DNA of 64,000 nucleotides from Agrococcus sp. SL85 (GTDB lineage Bacteria; Actinomycetota; Actinomycetes; Actinomycetales; Microbacteriaceae). Below the pieces are notes generated by a model that worked only from the letters and a program-made list of their open reading frames with translations, ran no database searches and was not told the DNA's origin. The stretch lies in assembly GCF_026625845.1 (NCBI RefSeq), contig NZ_CP113066.1, positions 2,641,364-2,705,363 on the forward strand, given 5' to 3'. Each line of letters starts with the position of its first letter. The stretch's first letter is position 1. This document shows, piece after piece, positions 1 through 9,475 of the stretch. The translations under genes and the position numbers were made by a program.

Positions 1-2
1 CG

Positions 3-294
3 TTCACGACCGGCGTCGAGAACGACGGCGTCGACACGGGCGAGGGCTTCACGCTCGCCCAGATCGAGGCGAACCCGAGCGGCTTCACCGGCGACTCGCA
101 CACGGTCGACTACGCGGCCGGCGTCGTGCGCGGCCAGCTCATGCCCGTGCCGCTCGGCGGCGTCGACACCGGCGTCGGCGGCGCGAGGCTCCGAGGTCGA
201 CGGCGGCGCGCTCGCGCTCGGCGGCGCCGCGGCCCTCGCGGTGCTCGGCTCCGCGGCAGCGGTGCTCGTGCGCCGTCGCGCAGCGCGCGCCTGA
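3..294 (+). CDS. C-terminal end of a cell-surface protein (5' truncated, one frameshift)
   Basis: Only the last part of the gene is in the window. The upstream frame reads through residues such as TGEGFTLAQIEANPSG and a glycine-rich GGVDTGVGG linker, then shifts into basic nonsense. Deleting one base in AGGCT at 186-190 restores a classical anchor: VDGGALALGGAAALAVLG, a hydrophobic helix, then VRRRAARA and stop at 294. A hydrophobic helix followed by an Arg-rich tail is typical of exported actinobacterial proteins anchored by a C-terminal membrane segment or by sortase. No clear LPXTG is visible, so the anchoring mode is unproven. The rest of the protein, including any signal peptide, lies before the window. 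Confidence 0.6.
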   Translation, partial: SRPASRTTASTRARASRSPRSRRTRAASPATRTRSTTRPASCAASSCPCRSAASTPASAARGSEVDGGALALGGAAALAVLGSAAAVLVRRRAARA

Positions 295-299
295 CGCAC

Positions 300-343
300 A
301 GCACCACGACGGCCCCGCCAGCAGGCGGGGCCGTCGTCGTGCT
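300..343. terminator. bidirectional hairpin terminator
   Basis: Two 20-nt arms (300-319 and 324-343) are complementary except for one mismatch and enclose the 4-nt loop AGCA. The hairpin lies between the stop of the rightward surface protein (294) and the stop of the leftward MMPL gene (343), so it probably ends transcription in both directions. There is no U-run. Confidence 0.75.
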
Positions 344-2861
344 CAGGCGTGCGGGTGGCGCCGCTCGAGCCGGGCGCCCTCGACGTCGACGTCGGGCAGG
401 ATGCGGTCGAGCCAGCGCGGCAACCACCACGCGCCCCGCCCCACGAGGTGCATGATCGCGGGCACGAGCAGCATGCGCACGAGGAACGCGTCGAGCAGCA
501 CGCCGAGCGAGAGGCCGAGGCCCATCGCCTTGATGATCACGGAGTCGGAGGCGATGAAGCCCGCGAACACCGCGATCATGATGAGCGCGGCCGCGATGAC
601 GACCGAGCGGCCCGCGCGGAAGCCCTGGGCGACGGCGAGCCTCGCCGGCGCGCCGTGCACGTAGGCCTCGCGCATCCCCGTGGCGAGGAAGAGCTGGTAG
701 TCCATCGCGAGCCCGAAGAGGATGCCGACGAGGATGACCGGCAGGAAGCTGAGGATCGGCCCCGGCTGCGGCACGCCCAGCAGCTCGCCGAACCAGCCCC
801 ACTGGAAGACCGCGGTCACCGCGCCGTAGGTGGCGAGGAGCGAGAGCACGAAGCCGCCGGTCGCGATCAGCGGCACGAGCAGCGAGCGGAACACCATCAC
901 CATGATGATGAACGACAGGCCGACGACCACCGCGAGGTAGGTCGGGAGGATGTCGGCGAGGCCCTCGGAGATGTCGATGTTGCTCGCCGCCTGCCCCGCG
1001 ACCCCGAGCCGGACGTCGCCGTCGATGGGCGGCAGCGCGCGCAGCTCGCGCACGAGCGCCTCGGTCGACTCGCTGTTGGGGCCCTCGGCGGGCAGCACCT
1101 GGAAGGCGGCGAGCCGGCGGTCGTCGGAGACCGCGATGGGCGCGACGGCGACGACGTCGTCCTGCGCGGCGAGCTCGCGGCCCACGACGAGCTGCTGCTC
1201 GACGACGGCGTCCTCGTCGAGGCCCTCCGGGAGGGCGGCCGTGACGAGCAGCGGGCCGTTGGCGCCAGCGCCGAAGGCGTCCTCGGTGAGGGTGAAGGCC
1301 CGGTAGGCGGTGGAGTCGGCGGCCTCGGAGCCGCCGTCGGGCAGGCCCAGCCGCATCGAGAGCGAGGGGATGGCGATCGTGCCGAGCACCGCGACCGCGA
1401 GGAGCGCGGAGAGCACGGCGCGGGGCGTCGACATCGGCCGCACGGCGGGCGCGGTGGCGGCAGCGGCCGGCGCGGCGGCTGCCCGCGCGAGGGCGCGGCG
1501 GCCGACGATGCGGCGACCTGCCAGGCCGAGGAGCGCCGGGATCGCCGTGACGGCGATGAGCACGGCGACGGCGACGCTCACGGCGCCCGCGACGCCCATG
1601 AGGCCGAGGAACGGGATGCCCGTGATGCCGAGCGCGAGCAGCGCGACGACGACGGTCGTGCCCGCGAAGACGACGGCGTTGCCCGCGGTGCCGTTCGCGA
1701 GGCCGATGGAGTCGATCGGCTCCATGCCGCGCAGCAGCTGCTTGCGGTGGCGGTAGATGATGAAGAGCGCGTAGTCGATGCCGACGGCGAGGCCGAGCAT
1801 CACGCCGAGGATGGGCGTCACGGACGCCATCTGCACGAGGCCCGAGAACGAGAGCATCGCCATCGCGCCGATCGCGACGCCGAGGAGCGCCGTGACGATC
1901 GGGAGCGCCGCGGCGAGCAGCGAGCCCAGGACGACCACGAGCACGACGGCCGCGAGCGCGACGCCGACGGCCTCGCCGACGCCGAGGATCTCCGGCACGC
2001 CCTGCGAGATGTCGGTCGAGAAGGCGACCTCGACGCCGTCGATCGGCGTGGCCTCGACGTGCGCGATGACGGCGTCCTTCGACTCCTGCGGCAGCTCGAG
2101 CCGCGTGAGGTCGAAGGAGATCGTCGCGAGGGCGGTCGCGCCGTCCTCCGAGACGAGGCGCACGCCGTCGGCGAGGCCCAGGAGCGCCTCGCCCTGCTCG
2201 AGCTGCGCGGCGCTCGCGTCGAGCTCGGCCTGGCCGTCCGCGAGCCTGCTGCTCGGCGGCCTCGAGCCTGGTCCCGGCCCGCGTCGAGCCTGCGCCTGCT
2301 GCGCGTCGAGCCTGCGCCTGCTGCGCGGCGAGCCTGCGCGGGCGGCAGGCCGGCGGCCTCGAGCCTGCGCACGACCGGCGTCGAGCCTGCGCCTGCCCGG
2401 CCTCGAGCTGCGCGCGCTGCGGCGCCGCCTGGTCGCGGCCCGCGTCGAGCCTGCGCCTGCCCGGCCTCGAGCTGTGCGCGGCCGTCGGCGAGCTGCTGCG
2501 CCTGGTCGGCGCGCTCCGCCTCGGTCGCGAAGGGGTCGTTCGTGCCGGCGACGCCCGGCAGGTCCTCGGCACCGGCCACGACCTCGGCGATGGCCGCCTG
2601 CTGGTCGGCGTCGATCGCCTGCCCGTCGGTGCGGTGGAAGACGACGGTGCCCGTGGCGCCCGCGATGTCGGGCAGCTCCTGCTCGAGCTCCGCGATGACC
2701 TCGCCCGACGCGGTGCCGGGGATGTCGAAGGTCGACGAGAGGCCCTTGAATCCCACGAGGAAGCCGCCGGCCGCGATGGCCAGCACGACGATCCAGGCGA
2801 CGAGGACGGTCCACGCGCGCCGCGCGGCGAACGTCCCGATCCGGTGCAGCAGCTCGGCCAA
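343..2861 (-). CDS. MMPL/RND-family membrane exporter (eight frameshifting lesions)
   Basis: The protein begins MAELLHRIGTFAARRAW followed by the first transmembrane helix, as in actinobacterial MMPL transporters. It has two RND-like halves: one with VGIDYALFIIYRHRK and several helices, the other with FGLAMDYQLFLATGMRE, and ends near VEGARLERRHPHA. Between helix 1 and the first helix bundle is an extracytoplasmic coiled coil built of QLDAGxxQLEA heptads. In this coil, eight AGCT sites carry one extra base (AGCCT at 2243, 2265, 2287, 2309, 2331, 2362, 2384 and 2448). Removing them joins the N-terminal and C-terminal frames into about 836 residues, the expected size. The divergent TetR gene at 3006 probably represses it. 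Substrate (lipid, drug or glycolipid) cannot be told from sequence. Confidence 0.88.
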
Positions 2862-2889
2862 GGGGGATCCCTCCAGGTCTCGAGCGCGC

Positions 2890-2952
2890 CGAGACGAGCG
2901 CGCTCCCGTCGTCGACGAACGTGGCTAAGATAACACGCACCGTCTCGTCTCG
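2890..2952. promoter_or_regulatory. divergent promoter region with candidate TetR operators
   Basis: This 144-bp divergent gap contains CGAGACGAG at 2890-2898 and its exact inverse complement at 2944-2952, plus the perfect 10-bp palindrome TCGTCGACGA at 2909-2918. Inverted repeats between a TetR gene and a divergent exporter usually are the repressor's operators. Assignment is inference. Confidence 0.4.
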
Positions 2953-3005
2953 ACGCGCTCGCCGCCTGCCGCGCCGGGCGCCCCCGATCCGGCCCAGGAG
3001 GCCCC

Positions 3006-3581
3006 ATGCCGCTCCCCCGCACCGGGCCCGTGCGCTCGGAGGCGGCCCGCGTCGCGATCCTCGAGGCGACGGCCGCGCTCGTCGCGGCGCGCGGCTACGA
3101 GCAGCTCACCATCGAGGGCGTCGCCGAGCGCGCGGGCGTCGGCAAGCAGACCATCTACCGGTGGTGGCGCTCGAAGGGCGCGCTCGTCGCCGAGTGCCTC
3201 ATGGACGGCCGGCTCTTCGACGACCGCCTCGCGCTGCCCGACTCGGGCGACGTGCGCGCAGACATGCGCGCGTGGCTCCTGGCCGTCTTCGAGGTCATGG
3301 CGGCGGAGCCGGCGCTCGTGCGCTCGCTCGTCGCCGCGGCGGCCGAGCACCAGGAGGTGGGCGCGCGGCTGCGCGAGAGCCTCGCCGGCTCGGCCTCGGT
3401 CTCCGGCAGGCTCGACGCCGCGATCGGCACGACCGCGAACCTCCGCCCCGGCACGAGCACCGAGCAGCTCGCCGAGGCGCTCATCGGCGCCGTGGTGCTC
3501 CGCGCGCTCTCGCGGGAGCCTGCGGGCCCCGCCGACGCCGAGCTGCTCGTCGACGCGCTGCTGGGCCCTGCGACCGCCTGA
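3006..3581 (+). CDS. TetR/AcrR-family transcriptional regulator
   Basis: This 191-residue protein has an N-terminal TetR helix-turn-helix at about residues 14-60: ARVAILEATAALVAARGYEQ, then TIEGVAERAGVGKQTIYRWW, the recognition helix and a closely matching family signature. The C-terminal part is an alpha-helical ligand-binding and dimer domain of the TetR_C_33-like kind (RADMRAWLLAVFEVM and following). The gene is divergent from the MMPL exporter and shares its 144-bp promoter region, so it most likely represses the exporter and itself in response to an exported compound. The ATG at 3006 has a GGAGG-type ribosome-binding site just upstream (CCAGGAGGCCCC). Confidence 0.88.
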   Translation: MPLPRTGPVRSEAARVAILEATAALVAARGYEQLTIEGVAERAGVGKQTIYRWWRSKGALVAECLMDGRLFDDRLALPDSGDVRADMRAWLLAVFEVMAAEPALVRSLVAAAAEHQEVGARLRESLAGSASVSGRLDAAIGTTANLRPGTSTEQLAEALIGAVVLRALSREPAGPADAELLVDALLGPATA

Positions 3582-3615
3582 CGCCCGGAGGCCGATCCGC
3601 CGAGCTGGCCTCGGC

Positions 3616-5617
3616 CTAGGACGCCGCGATCGGCGTCCTCGCCTCGGCGAGGCGCAGCTCGGCGGTCAGCCCGCCCGCCTCGTTGCGGCGCACGCTCGCG
3701 GAGCCGCCGTTGCGGCGCACGAGCTCGGCGACGATCGCGAGGCCGAGCCCCGTGCCGGGGATGCTGTCGCGCTCGGCCTCCGGCGCACGGTAGAAGCGCT
3801 CGAACGCGTGCGGCAGGGCATCGTCGGACATCCCCGGGCCGGTGTCGGCGACCGTCAGCACGACCGTGCCCGCCTCGACGTGCGAGGACACGGCGATGCT
3901 GCCGCCGGGCGGCGTGAACTTCACCGCGTTGGCGAGCAGGTTGACGACGGCGCGCGCGAGGTCGTGGCGCACCGCGAGCACCTCCTCGTCGCCCGCGCTG
4001 ACGTCGATCCGCTGCGCCTTGCGCTCGGCGAGCACCTGCACGCCCGCGACGGCCTCGTCGAGCAGCTCGCGGCACGGCAGCTGCTGCTGGCGCTTGCGCA
4101 CGCGATCCTCCGTCGCGGCGCTCGAGAGCGTGAGGAGGTCCTCGACGAGCTCCGAGAGCCGCAGCGCGTTGCGCTGGATCGCGTCGAGCCAGGAGCGCTC
4201 GGTGTCGGAGACCGAGGCGGTGTCGGCCAGCAGCTCCGTGTAGCCGACGATGCTCGTGATGGGCGTGCGCAGCTCGTGGCTCGTCGTGGCGAGGAAGTCG
4301 TCGCGCTGCCGCTCGAGCTCCACGCGCGTGCTGCGCGCGGCCTCGTGCTCGATCTCGGCCTCGATCTGCGCCTGCTGGGCGCGCACGGCCTGCACGACGT
4401 GCGTCACGTCGACGAGCTGGATCGCGAGCGCGCCGGGCTCCTCGAAGATCGCGTTCGCGCCGACCGCGATCGTGCGCCCGTCGAGCTCGAGCGTCACCTG
4501 GTCGTCGGCGTCGGCGGCCCCGAGGGCGGCCTCGAGGAGCGGCCCGCGCCACTGCGTGCCCTCGAGGCTCGTCGACGAGCAGCGCCCGACCGCGGTCGTT
4601 CGCCCACGAGAGCGCGGCGGCGCCCTGCCCGATCTGGGCGATCGCGAGCCCCACCTGCGCGTCCATGAGCCTGCCCGAGAGCAGGCGGCTGGAGGCCTCG
4701 AGCCTGCGCGCCGTGTGCCGCAGCTCGTACTGCGCGCTGCCGAGCACGATGGCGAGGCCGCTGAAGGTGAACAGCAGCGTCTCGACGAGCGAGCCCTGCT
4801 CGGCGATCGAGAGATCGGGCCGCACGAAGGGCCCGCCGCCGGCGATCGTGAGCAGCAGCATCGCGAGCGACGCGGCGAACGACTCCGCGAGCACGATGCG
4901 GATGGGGAACCGCAGCGCCGCCCAGGCGAGGAACGGGTAGACCGTGAAGGCGAGCGGCAGGCTGTTGCCCGGCGCGAAGACGACCGCGACGAGCAGGGCC
5001 ATCGCGAGCGCCTGCACGACGACCTCGAGCCGGCCGACGCGCAGCGGCACCCGCGGCGGCAGCGCGGCGAGCGGGGCGATCATCGCGACCGCGGCGGCGT
5101 GCGAGGCGGCGATCGTGCTCGCCGTCGGCCACCACTCGAGGCCCCGCTGCAGCACCTGCACGAGGCCGATGAGGGCGCCCGCGACGACCGCGGCGAGGAA
5201 GAGCGCGACGATGAGGCGCACGCCCTGCTGCAGGGTGTCGAGCGCGAAGCGCCGGCGGTGGAGGCCGAGCACGAGCACGAGCACGAGCGTCTCGGCGGCG
5301 TTCGCGACGCCCAGGCCGATCGCGACGGTCACCGGGCTGCCGATGAGGAGGTTGGCGAGCGCGGTGCCGACGAGCACGAGGCCGACGGCGCCGAAAGCGC
5401 CCCGCCGGCCCATGAGCATCGCCACCGCGGCGCCGACGCCCGCGGCGGGCCACCAGAGCGCGAGGGTCGCGCCCTCGGGGATGAAGAGCCTGCCGATGAG
5501 GCCCGAGCCCACGACCGCGACGGCGGCGAGCAGCCACCACCACAGCGGCCGGGTGCGGTCGTCCTGCGATGCGGGGCCGAGGTCGGGTGCCCCGCCAGCT
5601 GCGCTCATGCTCCGCAT
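3616..5617 (-). CDS. MASE1-domain sensor histidine kinase (one frameshift)
   Basis: The N-terminal ~300 residues are a multi-helix MASE1 sensor (signature LALWWPAAGVGAAVAML). A PAS-like linker follows, then a HisKA domain with the phospho-accepting His in TSHELRTPITSIVGYTELL and a HATPase_c domain with N box NAVKFTPPGG, G1 VADTGPGMS, F box FERFYRA and G2 GTGLGLAIV. The frame changes at AGGCT 4565-4569. Removing one base joins GRALLVDE to LEGTQWRG and leads into the HisKA domain, giving about 666 residues. ATGs at 5617 and 5608 are both possible starts. No response regulator is adjacent, so this is an orphan kinase. Its divergent neighbour is an ion permease (5676), which may or may not be functionally linked. 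Confidence 0.88.
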
Positions 5618-5675
5618 CGTAGGCGACGCGGCCGCGCGCGACGGGCGACGCCCCGGGCTCGCCTATCGTTGCTCC

Positions 5676-6839
5676 GTGCGACTCGCGCTCGTCGGCCTCG
5701 GCCTGCTGCTCGTCGGCGGCGTCGCGGTGCTCGCGGGCGTCCTCCCGACGGCCGACGTCGCCGCGCTCGCCGAGCGGGTCCTGCCGATCCTCGCCTACGT
5801 CGTCGCGGTCACGGTGGTCGCCGAGCTCGCCGCCGAGGCGGGGCTCTTCCGCACGATCGCGGCACGGCTCGGCGGCCTCGCGCGGGGCCGCGCCATCGTG
5901 CTGTGGCTGCTCGTCGCGGCCCTCGCGGTCGTCGCGACCGCCTTCCTCTCGCTCGACACCACCGCGGTGCTGCTCACGCCCGTCGTCGTGCTGCTGGCGG
6001 CGCACGCGGGCCTGCGCCCGCACCCCTTCGCGCTCGCGACCGTGTGGCTCGCGAACGCCGCCTCGCTCTGGCTGCCGGTGTCGAACCTCACGAACCTGCT
6101 CGCCGCGCACCGCCTCGGCGTCGACGGCCCCGCCGACTTCCTCGCGCTCCTGTGGGCGCCGGCGCTCGTCGCGACGCTCGTGCCGATCGCGATCATGCTC
6201 GTGCTCTTCCGGCGCGAGCTCGCGGCGCGGTTCGTGCCGGAGGCGCCGGAGCGCGCCGAGGACCCTGTGCTGCTGCGGATCGCCGCGGCCGTCGTCGCGC
6301 TGCTGCTGCCGCTGCTCGTGACGGGCGTGGAGCCCTGGATCCCCGCGACCGGCGCGGCGCTCGTGCTCGTCGTCGCCGTCGCCGTGCGCCGTCGCGCGGC
6401 GCTCGGCATCGGGCTCGTGCCCGTGCCGCTGCTGCTGTTCGCGGCCGGGCTCTTCCTCGTGGTGGAGGCCGCGCACGCGCTCGGCATGACCGCCGCGCTC
6501 GCCGTCGTCGCGGGCGAGGGCGAGGGCCTCGACGCGCTGCTGCGGCTCTCGCTCGGCGGGGCGCTCGCCGCGAACGTCGTCGACAACCTGCCCGCGTACC
6601 TCGCGCTCGAGCCCGTCGCCGACTCCCCCGCGCGACTCGCGGCGCTCCTCGTCGGCGTGAACGCCGGCCCGCTCATCACGCCGTGGGCGTCGCTCGCGAC
6701 GCTCCTGTGGCACGCGCGCCTGACGAGCCTCGGGGTCGAGATCTCGTGGCGCCGCTACGTGCTGCTGGGGCTCGTCGCGGCGCCGCTCACGGTCGCCGCC
6801 GCGACGCTCGCGCTGTGGCTCGCGCAGGGCATGCCCTGA
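5676..6839 (+). CDS. SLC13/ArsB-like integral membrane ion transporter
   Basis: This 387-residue, highly hydrophobic protein has about ten predicted helices. The segment SLDTTAVLLTPVVVLLAAHA, followed by LATVWLANAASLWLPVSNLTNLL, resembles the re-entrant hairpin motifs of the ArsB/NhaD/SLC13 ion-transporter superfamily. A second half repeats this pattern with AANVVDNLPAYLAL and INxGPLITPWASLATLLW-like sequence, as in arsenite permeases. The start is the GTG at 5676, about 60 bp from the divergent kinase start; longer in-frame extension overlaps the kinase gene antisense. No arsenic regulator or reductase is nearby, so substrate (arsenite, Na+/H+ or a dicarboxylate) is open. Confidence 0.8.
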   Translation: MRLALVGLGLLLVGGVAVLAGVLPTADVAALAERVLPILAYVVAVTVVAELAAEAGLFRTIAARLGGLARGRAIVLWLLVAALAVVATAFLSLDTTAVLLTPVVVLLAAHAGLRPHPFALATVWLANAASLWLPVSNLTNLLAAHRLGVDGPADFLALLWAPALVATLVPIAIMLVLFRRELAARFVPEAPERAEDPVLLRIAAAVVALLLPLLVTGVEPWIPATGAALVLVVAVAVRRRAALGIGLVPVPLLLFAAGLFLVVEAAHALGMTAALAVVAGEGEGLDALLRLSLGGALAANVVDNLPAYLALEPVADSPARLAALLVGVNAGPLITPWASLATLLWHARLTSLGVEISWRRYVLLGLVAAPLTVAAATLALWLAQGMP

Positions 6840-6858
6840 CGCGACGGACGAGTCGTGC

Positions 6859-7833
6859 TCAGCCGCGCTCGGCCGCCGCGCGCGCCGCGAGCAGCGAGAC
6901 GAGCTCGTAGACGACGTGGCTCGCCGCGATGCCCGTCAGCTGCGCGTGGTCGTAGGCGGGCGAGACCTCCACGACGTCGGCGCCGACGACGTCGAGGTCG
7001 GCGAGCGCGCGCAGCATCCGCAGCAGCTCGCGGCTCGTGAGCCCTCCGGCCTCCGGCGTGCCCGTGCCGGGCGCGTGCGCGGGGTCGAGCACGTCGATGT
7101 CGACCGAGACGTAGACGGGGCGGTCGCCCAGCCGCCGCCGGATCGCCTCGATCGCCGCTGCGACGCCCTGCTCCTCGACCATCTCGCTCGACACGACCCG
7201 GAAGCCGAGCCGCTCGTCGTCGACGAGGTCCTGCTTCGAGTACAGCGGGCCGCGCGTGCCCACGTGGCAGCTCGCGGTGAGGTCGATGAGGCCCTCCTCG
7301 CTCGCGCGGCGGAACGGCGTGCCGTGCGTGACGGGCGCGCCGAAGTAGGTGTCCCAGGTGTCGAGGTGCGCGTCGAAGTGCAGCACGGCCACGGGGCCGC
7401 GCCGCTTCGCGACCGAGCGCAGCAGCGGCAGCGCGATCGTGTGGTCGCCGCCGATCGTCACGATGCGCGGGGCGCGCGCCGCGAGCTCGTCGGCGGCGCG
7501 CTCGACCTCGGCGACCGCCTCGTCGATGTCGAAGGGGTTCACGGGGATGTCGCCCGCGTCGACCACCTGCGCGACCGCGAACGGCGACACGTCCTGCGCC
7601 GGGTTGTAGGGACGCAGGAGGCGCGACGACTCGCGCACGTGCGAGGGCCCGAAGCGGGTGCCGGGCCGGTAGCTCACGCCCGTGTCGAAGGGCACGCCGA
7701 CGATCGCGACGTCGGCGCTCGGCACGTCCTCGATGCGGGGCAGGCGCGCGAAGGTCGCGAGCCCCGCGTAGCGCGGCACCCGGGATGCGTCGATCGGTCC
7801 GACCGGCGCCTGGGCGCCCTCGTGCTCGGTCAT
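6859..7833 (-). CDS. ureohydrolase: agmatinase / guanidinobutyrase family
   Basis: This 324-residue protein belongs to the arginase/agmatinase superfamily of binuclear Mn enzymes that split urea from guanidino compounds. All metal-ligand motifs are present: [19 protein letters not shown] and [19 protein letters not shown]. It is the last gene of an operon with a TPP-dependent decarboxylase, an amidohydrolase and an MFS transporter. A ureohydrolase beside a TPP decarboxylase matches the arginine transaminase pathway, where 4-guanidinobutyrate is cleaved to GABA and urea. I therefore favour guanidinobutyrase over agmatinase, as inference. The start at 7833 lies four bases from the decarboxylase stop region, consistent with co-translation. 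Confidence 0.9.
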   Translation of the reverse strand: MTEHEGAQAPVGPIDASRVPRYAGLATFARLPRIEDVPSADVAIVGVPFDTGVSYRPGTRFGPSHVRESSRLLRPYNPAQDVSPFAVAQVVDAGDIPVNPFDIDEAVAEVERAADELAARAPRIVTIGGDHTIALPLLRSVAKRRGPVAVLHFDAHLDTWDTYFGAPVTHGTPFRRASEEGLIDLTASCHVGTRGPLYSKQDLVDDERLGFRVVSSEMVEEQGVAAAIEAIRRRLGDRPVYVSVDIDVLDPAHAPGTGTPEAGGLTSRELLRMLRALADLDVVGADVVEVSPAYDHAQLTGIAASHVVYELVSLLAARAAAERG

Positions 7834-9475
7834 GCTGTCTCCTCCGTGTCGATGCTCGTGGTGGCGGGGTCGGCCAGGGCGCCCTGAGGCACGTGCACGA
7901 GCTGCACGCCGCCCTCGGCGATCGCGGCGCGGATCGCGGCCGCGACCTCCTCGTGGCTCGCGGCGCGCCGGGCGACGGCGCCGTAGGCCTCGGCGAGCCG
8001 CACCCAGTCGGGCTGCACGAGGTCGACGCCCACGGGCTCGATGCCGCGGTCGAGCTCGTTCTGGCGGATCTCGGCGTAGCCGCCGTTGTCGACGCAGACG
8101 ATCGTGAGATCGAGCCGCTGCTCGAGCGCGGTCGCGAGCTCGTTGACGCAGAACTGCAGCGCGCCGTCGCCGAGCACGGCCACGACGGGCCGCGCCCGCT
8201 GGGCGACGCGCGCGCCGATCGCCGCGGGGAGGCCGTAGCCGAGCGTCGCGTACGTGGGCGTGTAGAGCAGCGAGTGCGGCAGCGGCTGCCGGAGCACGTT
8301 CGCGAGCGCGAGGTAGACGATCTGCGAGGAGTCGCCCGCGACGATCGCGTCCTCCGGCAGCGCCCCGGCGATCGTCTCGGCGAGCGCGACGGTGCCCGGC
8401 AGGGTCTCGTGCAGCTCGGCCGCGATGGCCGCGCTCGGCGCCGCGAGGTCCGGAGCGGGCGCAGGAGGACCCTCGAGCCGTTCGAGCAGCGCGTCGAGCA
8501 CGGCCGCGGCGTCGCCGAGGATGCCGACCTCGGCCGCGAGGTTCTTCTGCAGCTGCGGCGCCGCCACGTCGATGCGGACGACGCGCCCGCGGGCCTCGAG
8601 CCGCGGCGCCCAGAGCTCGGCCTCGCCGAGCTTCGAGCCGACGACGAGCAGCACGTCGGCCTCCTCGGCGACGCGCCGCGCGGCCGCGAGGCGCAGGTTG
8701 GCGCCGAGCGAGGCTCGGGTGCCGCTCGTCGAGGGCGCCCTTGCCGTTCAGGGTCGTGAGCACGGGCGCGCCGAGGCGCTCGGCGAGCCGGCGCAGGCTG
8801 CGCGCCGGCGCGCGTCGCGCCGCCGCCGGCGACGATCGCGGGGCGCGCCGCGGCCGCGAGCAGCGCCGCCGCCTCGCCCACGGCCTCCGGCTCGCCTGCC
8901 GCGGGCGCGGGCGCGGGGCGCGGGGCGCGCGCGGCGGCATCGACGTCGGCGGGCGCCTCGAGCACGTCCAGTGGGATCTCGATGTGCACGGGGCGGGGCC
9001 TGCCGGCACGGAAGAGCGCGAAGGCGTCGTGCACGGCCTCCACGGCCTCGGCGGCCGAGCGCACGCGGCGCGACCACTCGGCGACCGCGCCGACCATCGC
9101 CGAGGCGTCCTTGGTCTCGTGCAGGGTGCCGACATCGGCGAACTCCGCGCCGAGCGCGACGCCGGGCGAGAGCACGATGAGCGGGCGCGACTCGCAGAAC
9201 GCGGTGCCCACGGCGCTCATGGCGTTCTGGAGGCCGGGCCCCGAGGTCGTGATGACGACGCCGGGCAGGCCCGTCTGCTGCGCCCAGCCGTCGGCGCCGT
9301 AGCCCGAGCCCTGCTCGTGCCGGTTCGTGACGGCGCGCATGCCGAGCTCGGCGAGCGGGCGGTACAGCTCGAGGCTGTGGGTGCCCGGGATCCCGAAGAC
9401 GGCGTCGACGCCGTAGCCGCGGATGGTCTCGAGCACCGCGCGGCCCGCGGTGTCGGCGAAGGCGGCCGCGCTCAC
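7830..9475 (-). CDS. TPP-dependent decarboxylase, acetolactate-synthase-like (two frameshifts)
   Basis: The N-terminal Pyr domain has [19 protein letters not shown] and the catalytic-Glu region [19 protein letters not shown]. The C-terminal PP domain has the GDG...N Mg/TPP motif ([19 protein letters not shown], with Asn about 27 residues on in CVDNGG). Two one-base insertions, AGGCT at 8711-8715 and 8795-8799, break the middle domain. Correcting both joins [25 protein letters not shown] to GANLRL and [14 protein letters not shown], giving about 547 residues. The GTG start overlaps the amidohydrolase stop (GTGA at 9472-9475). Next to a ureohydrolase, the best guess is 5-guanidino-2-oxopentanoate decarboxylase (AruI-like). 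A true acetolactate synthase would normally have an ilvN partner, which is absent. Confidence 0.85.

Noticed and set aside
349..2928. Rightward 859-codon open frame opposite the MMPL gene
   Set aside because: GC-rich DNA leaves long open antisense frames. Its translation is His/Asp/Arg/Glu-rich low complexity with no domains, and MMPL motifs are clear on the other strand.
7830..9475. Acetolactate synthase of branched-chain amino-acid synthesis
   Set aside because: No small subunit gene, and operon context is guanidino catabolism; kept only as an alternative.
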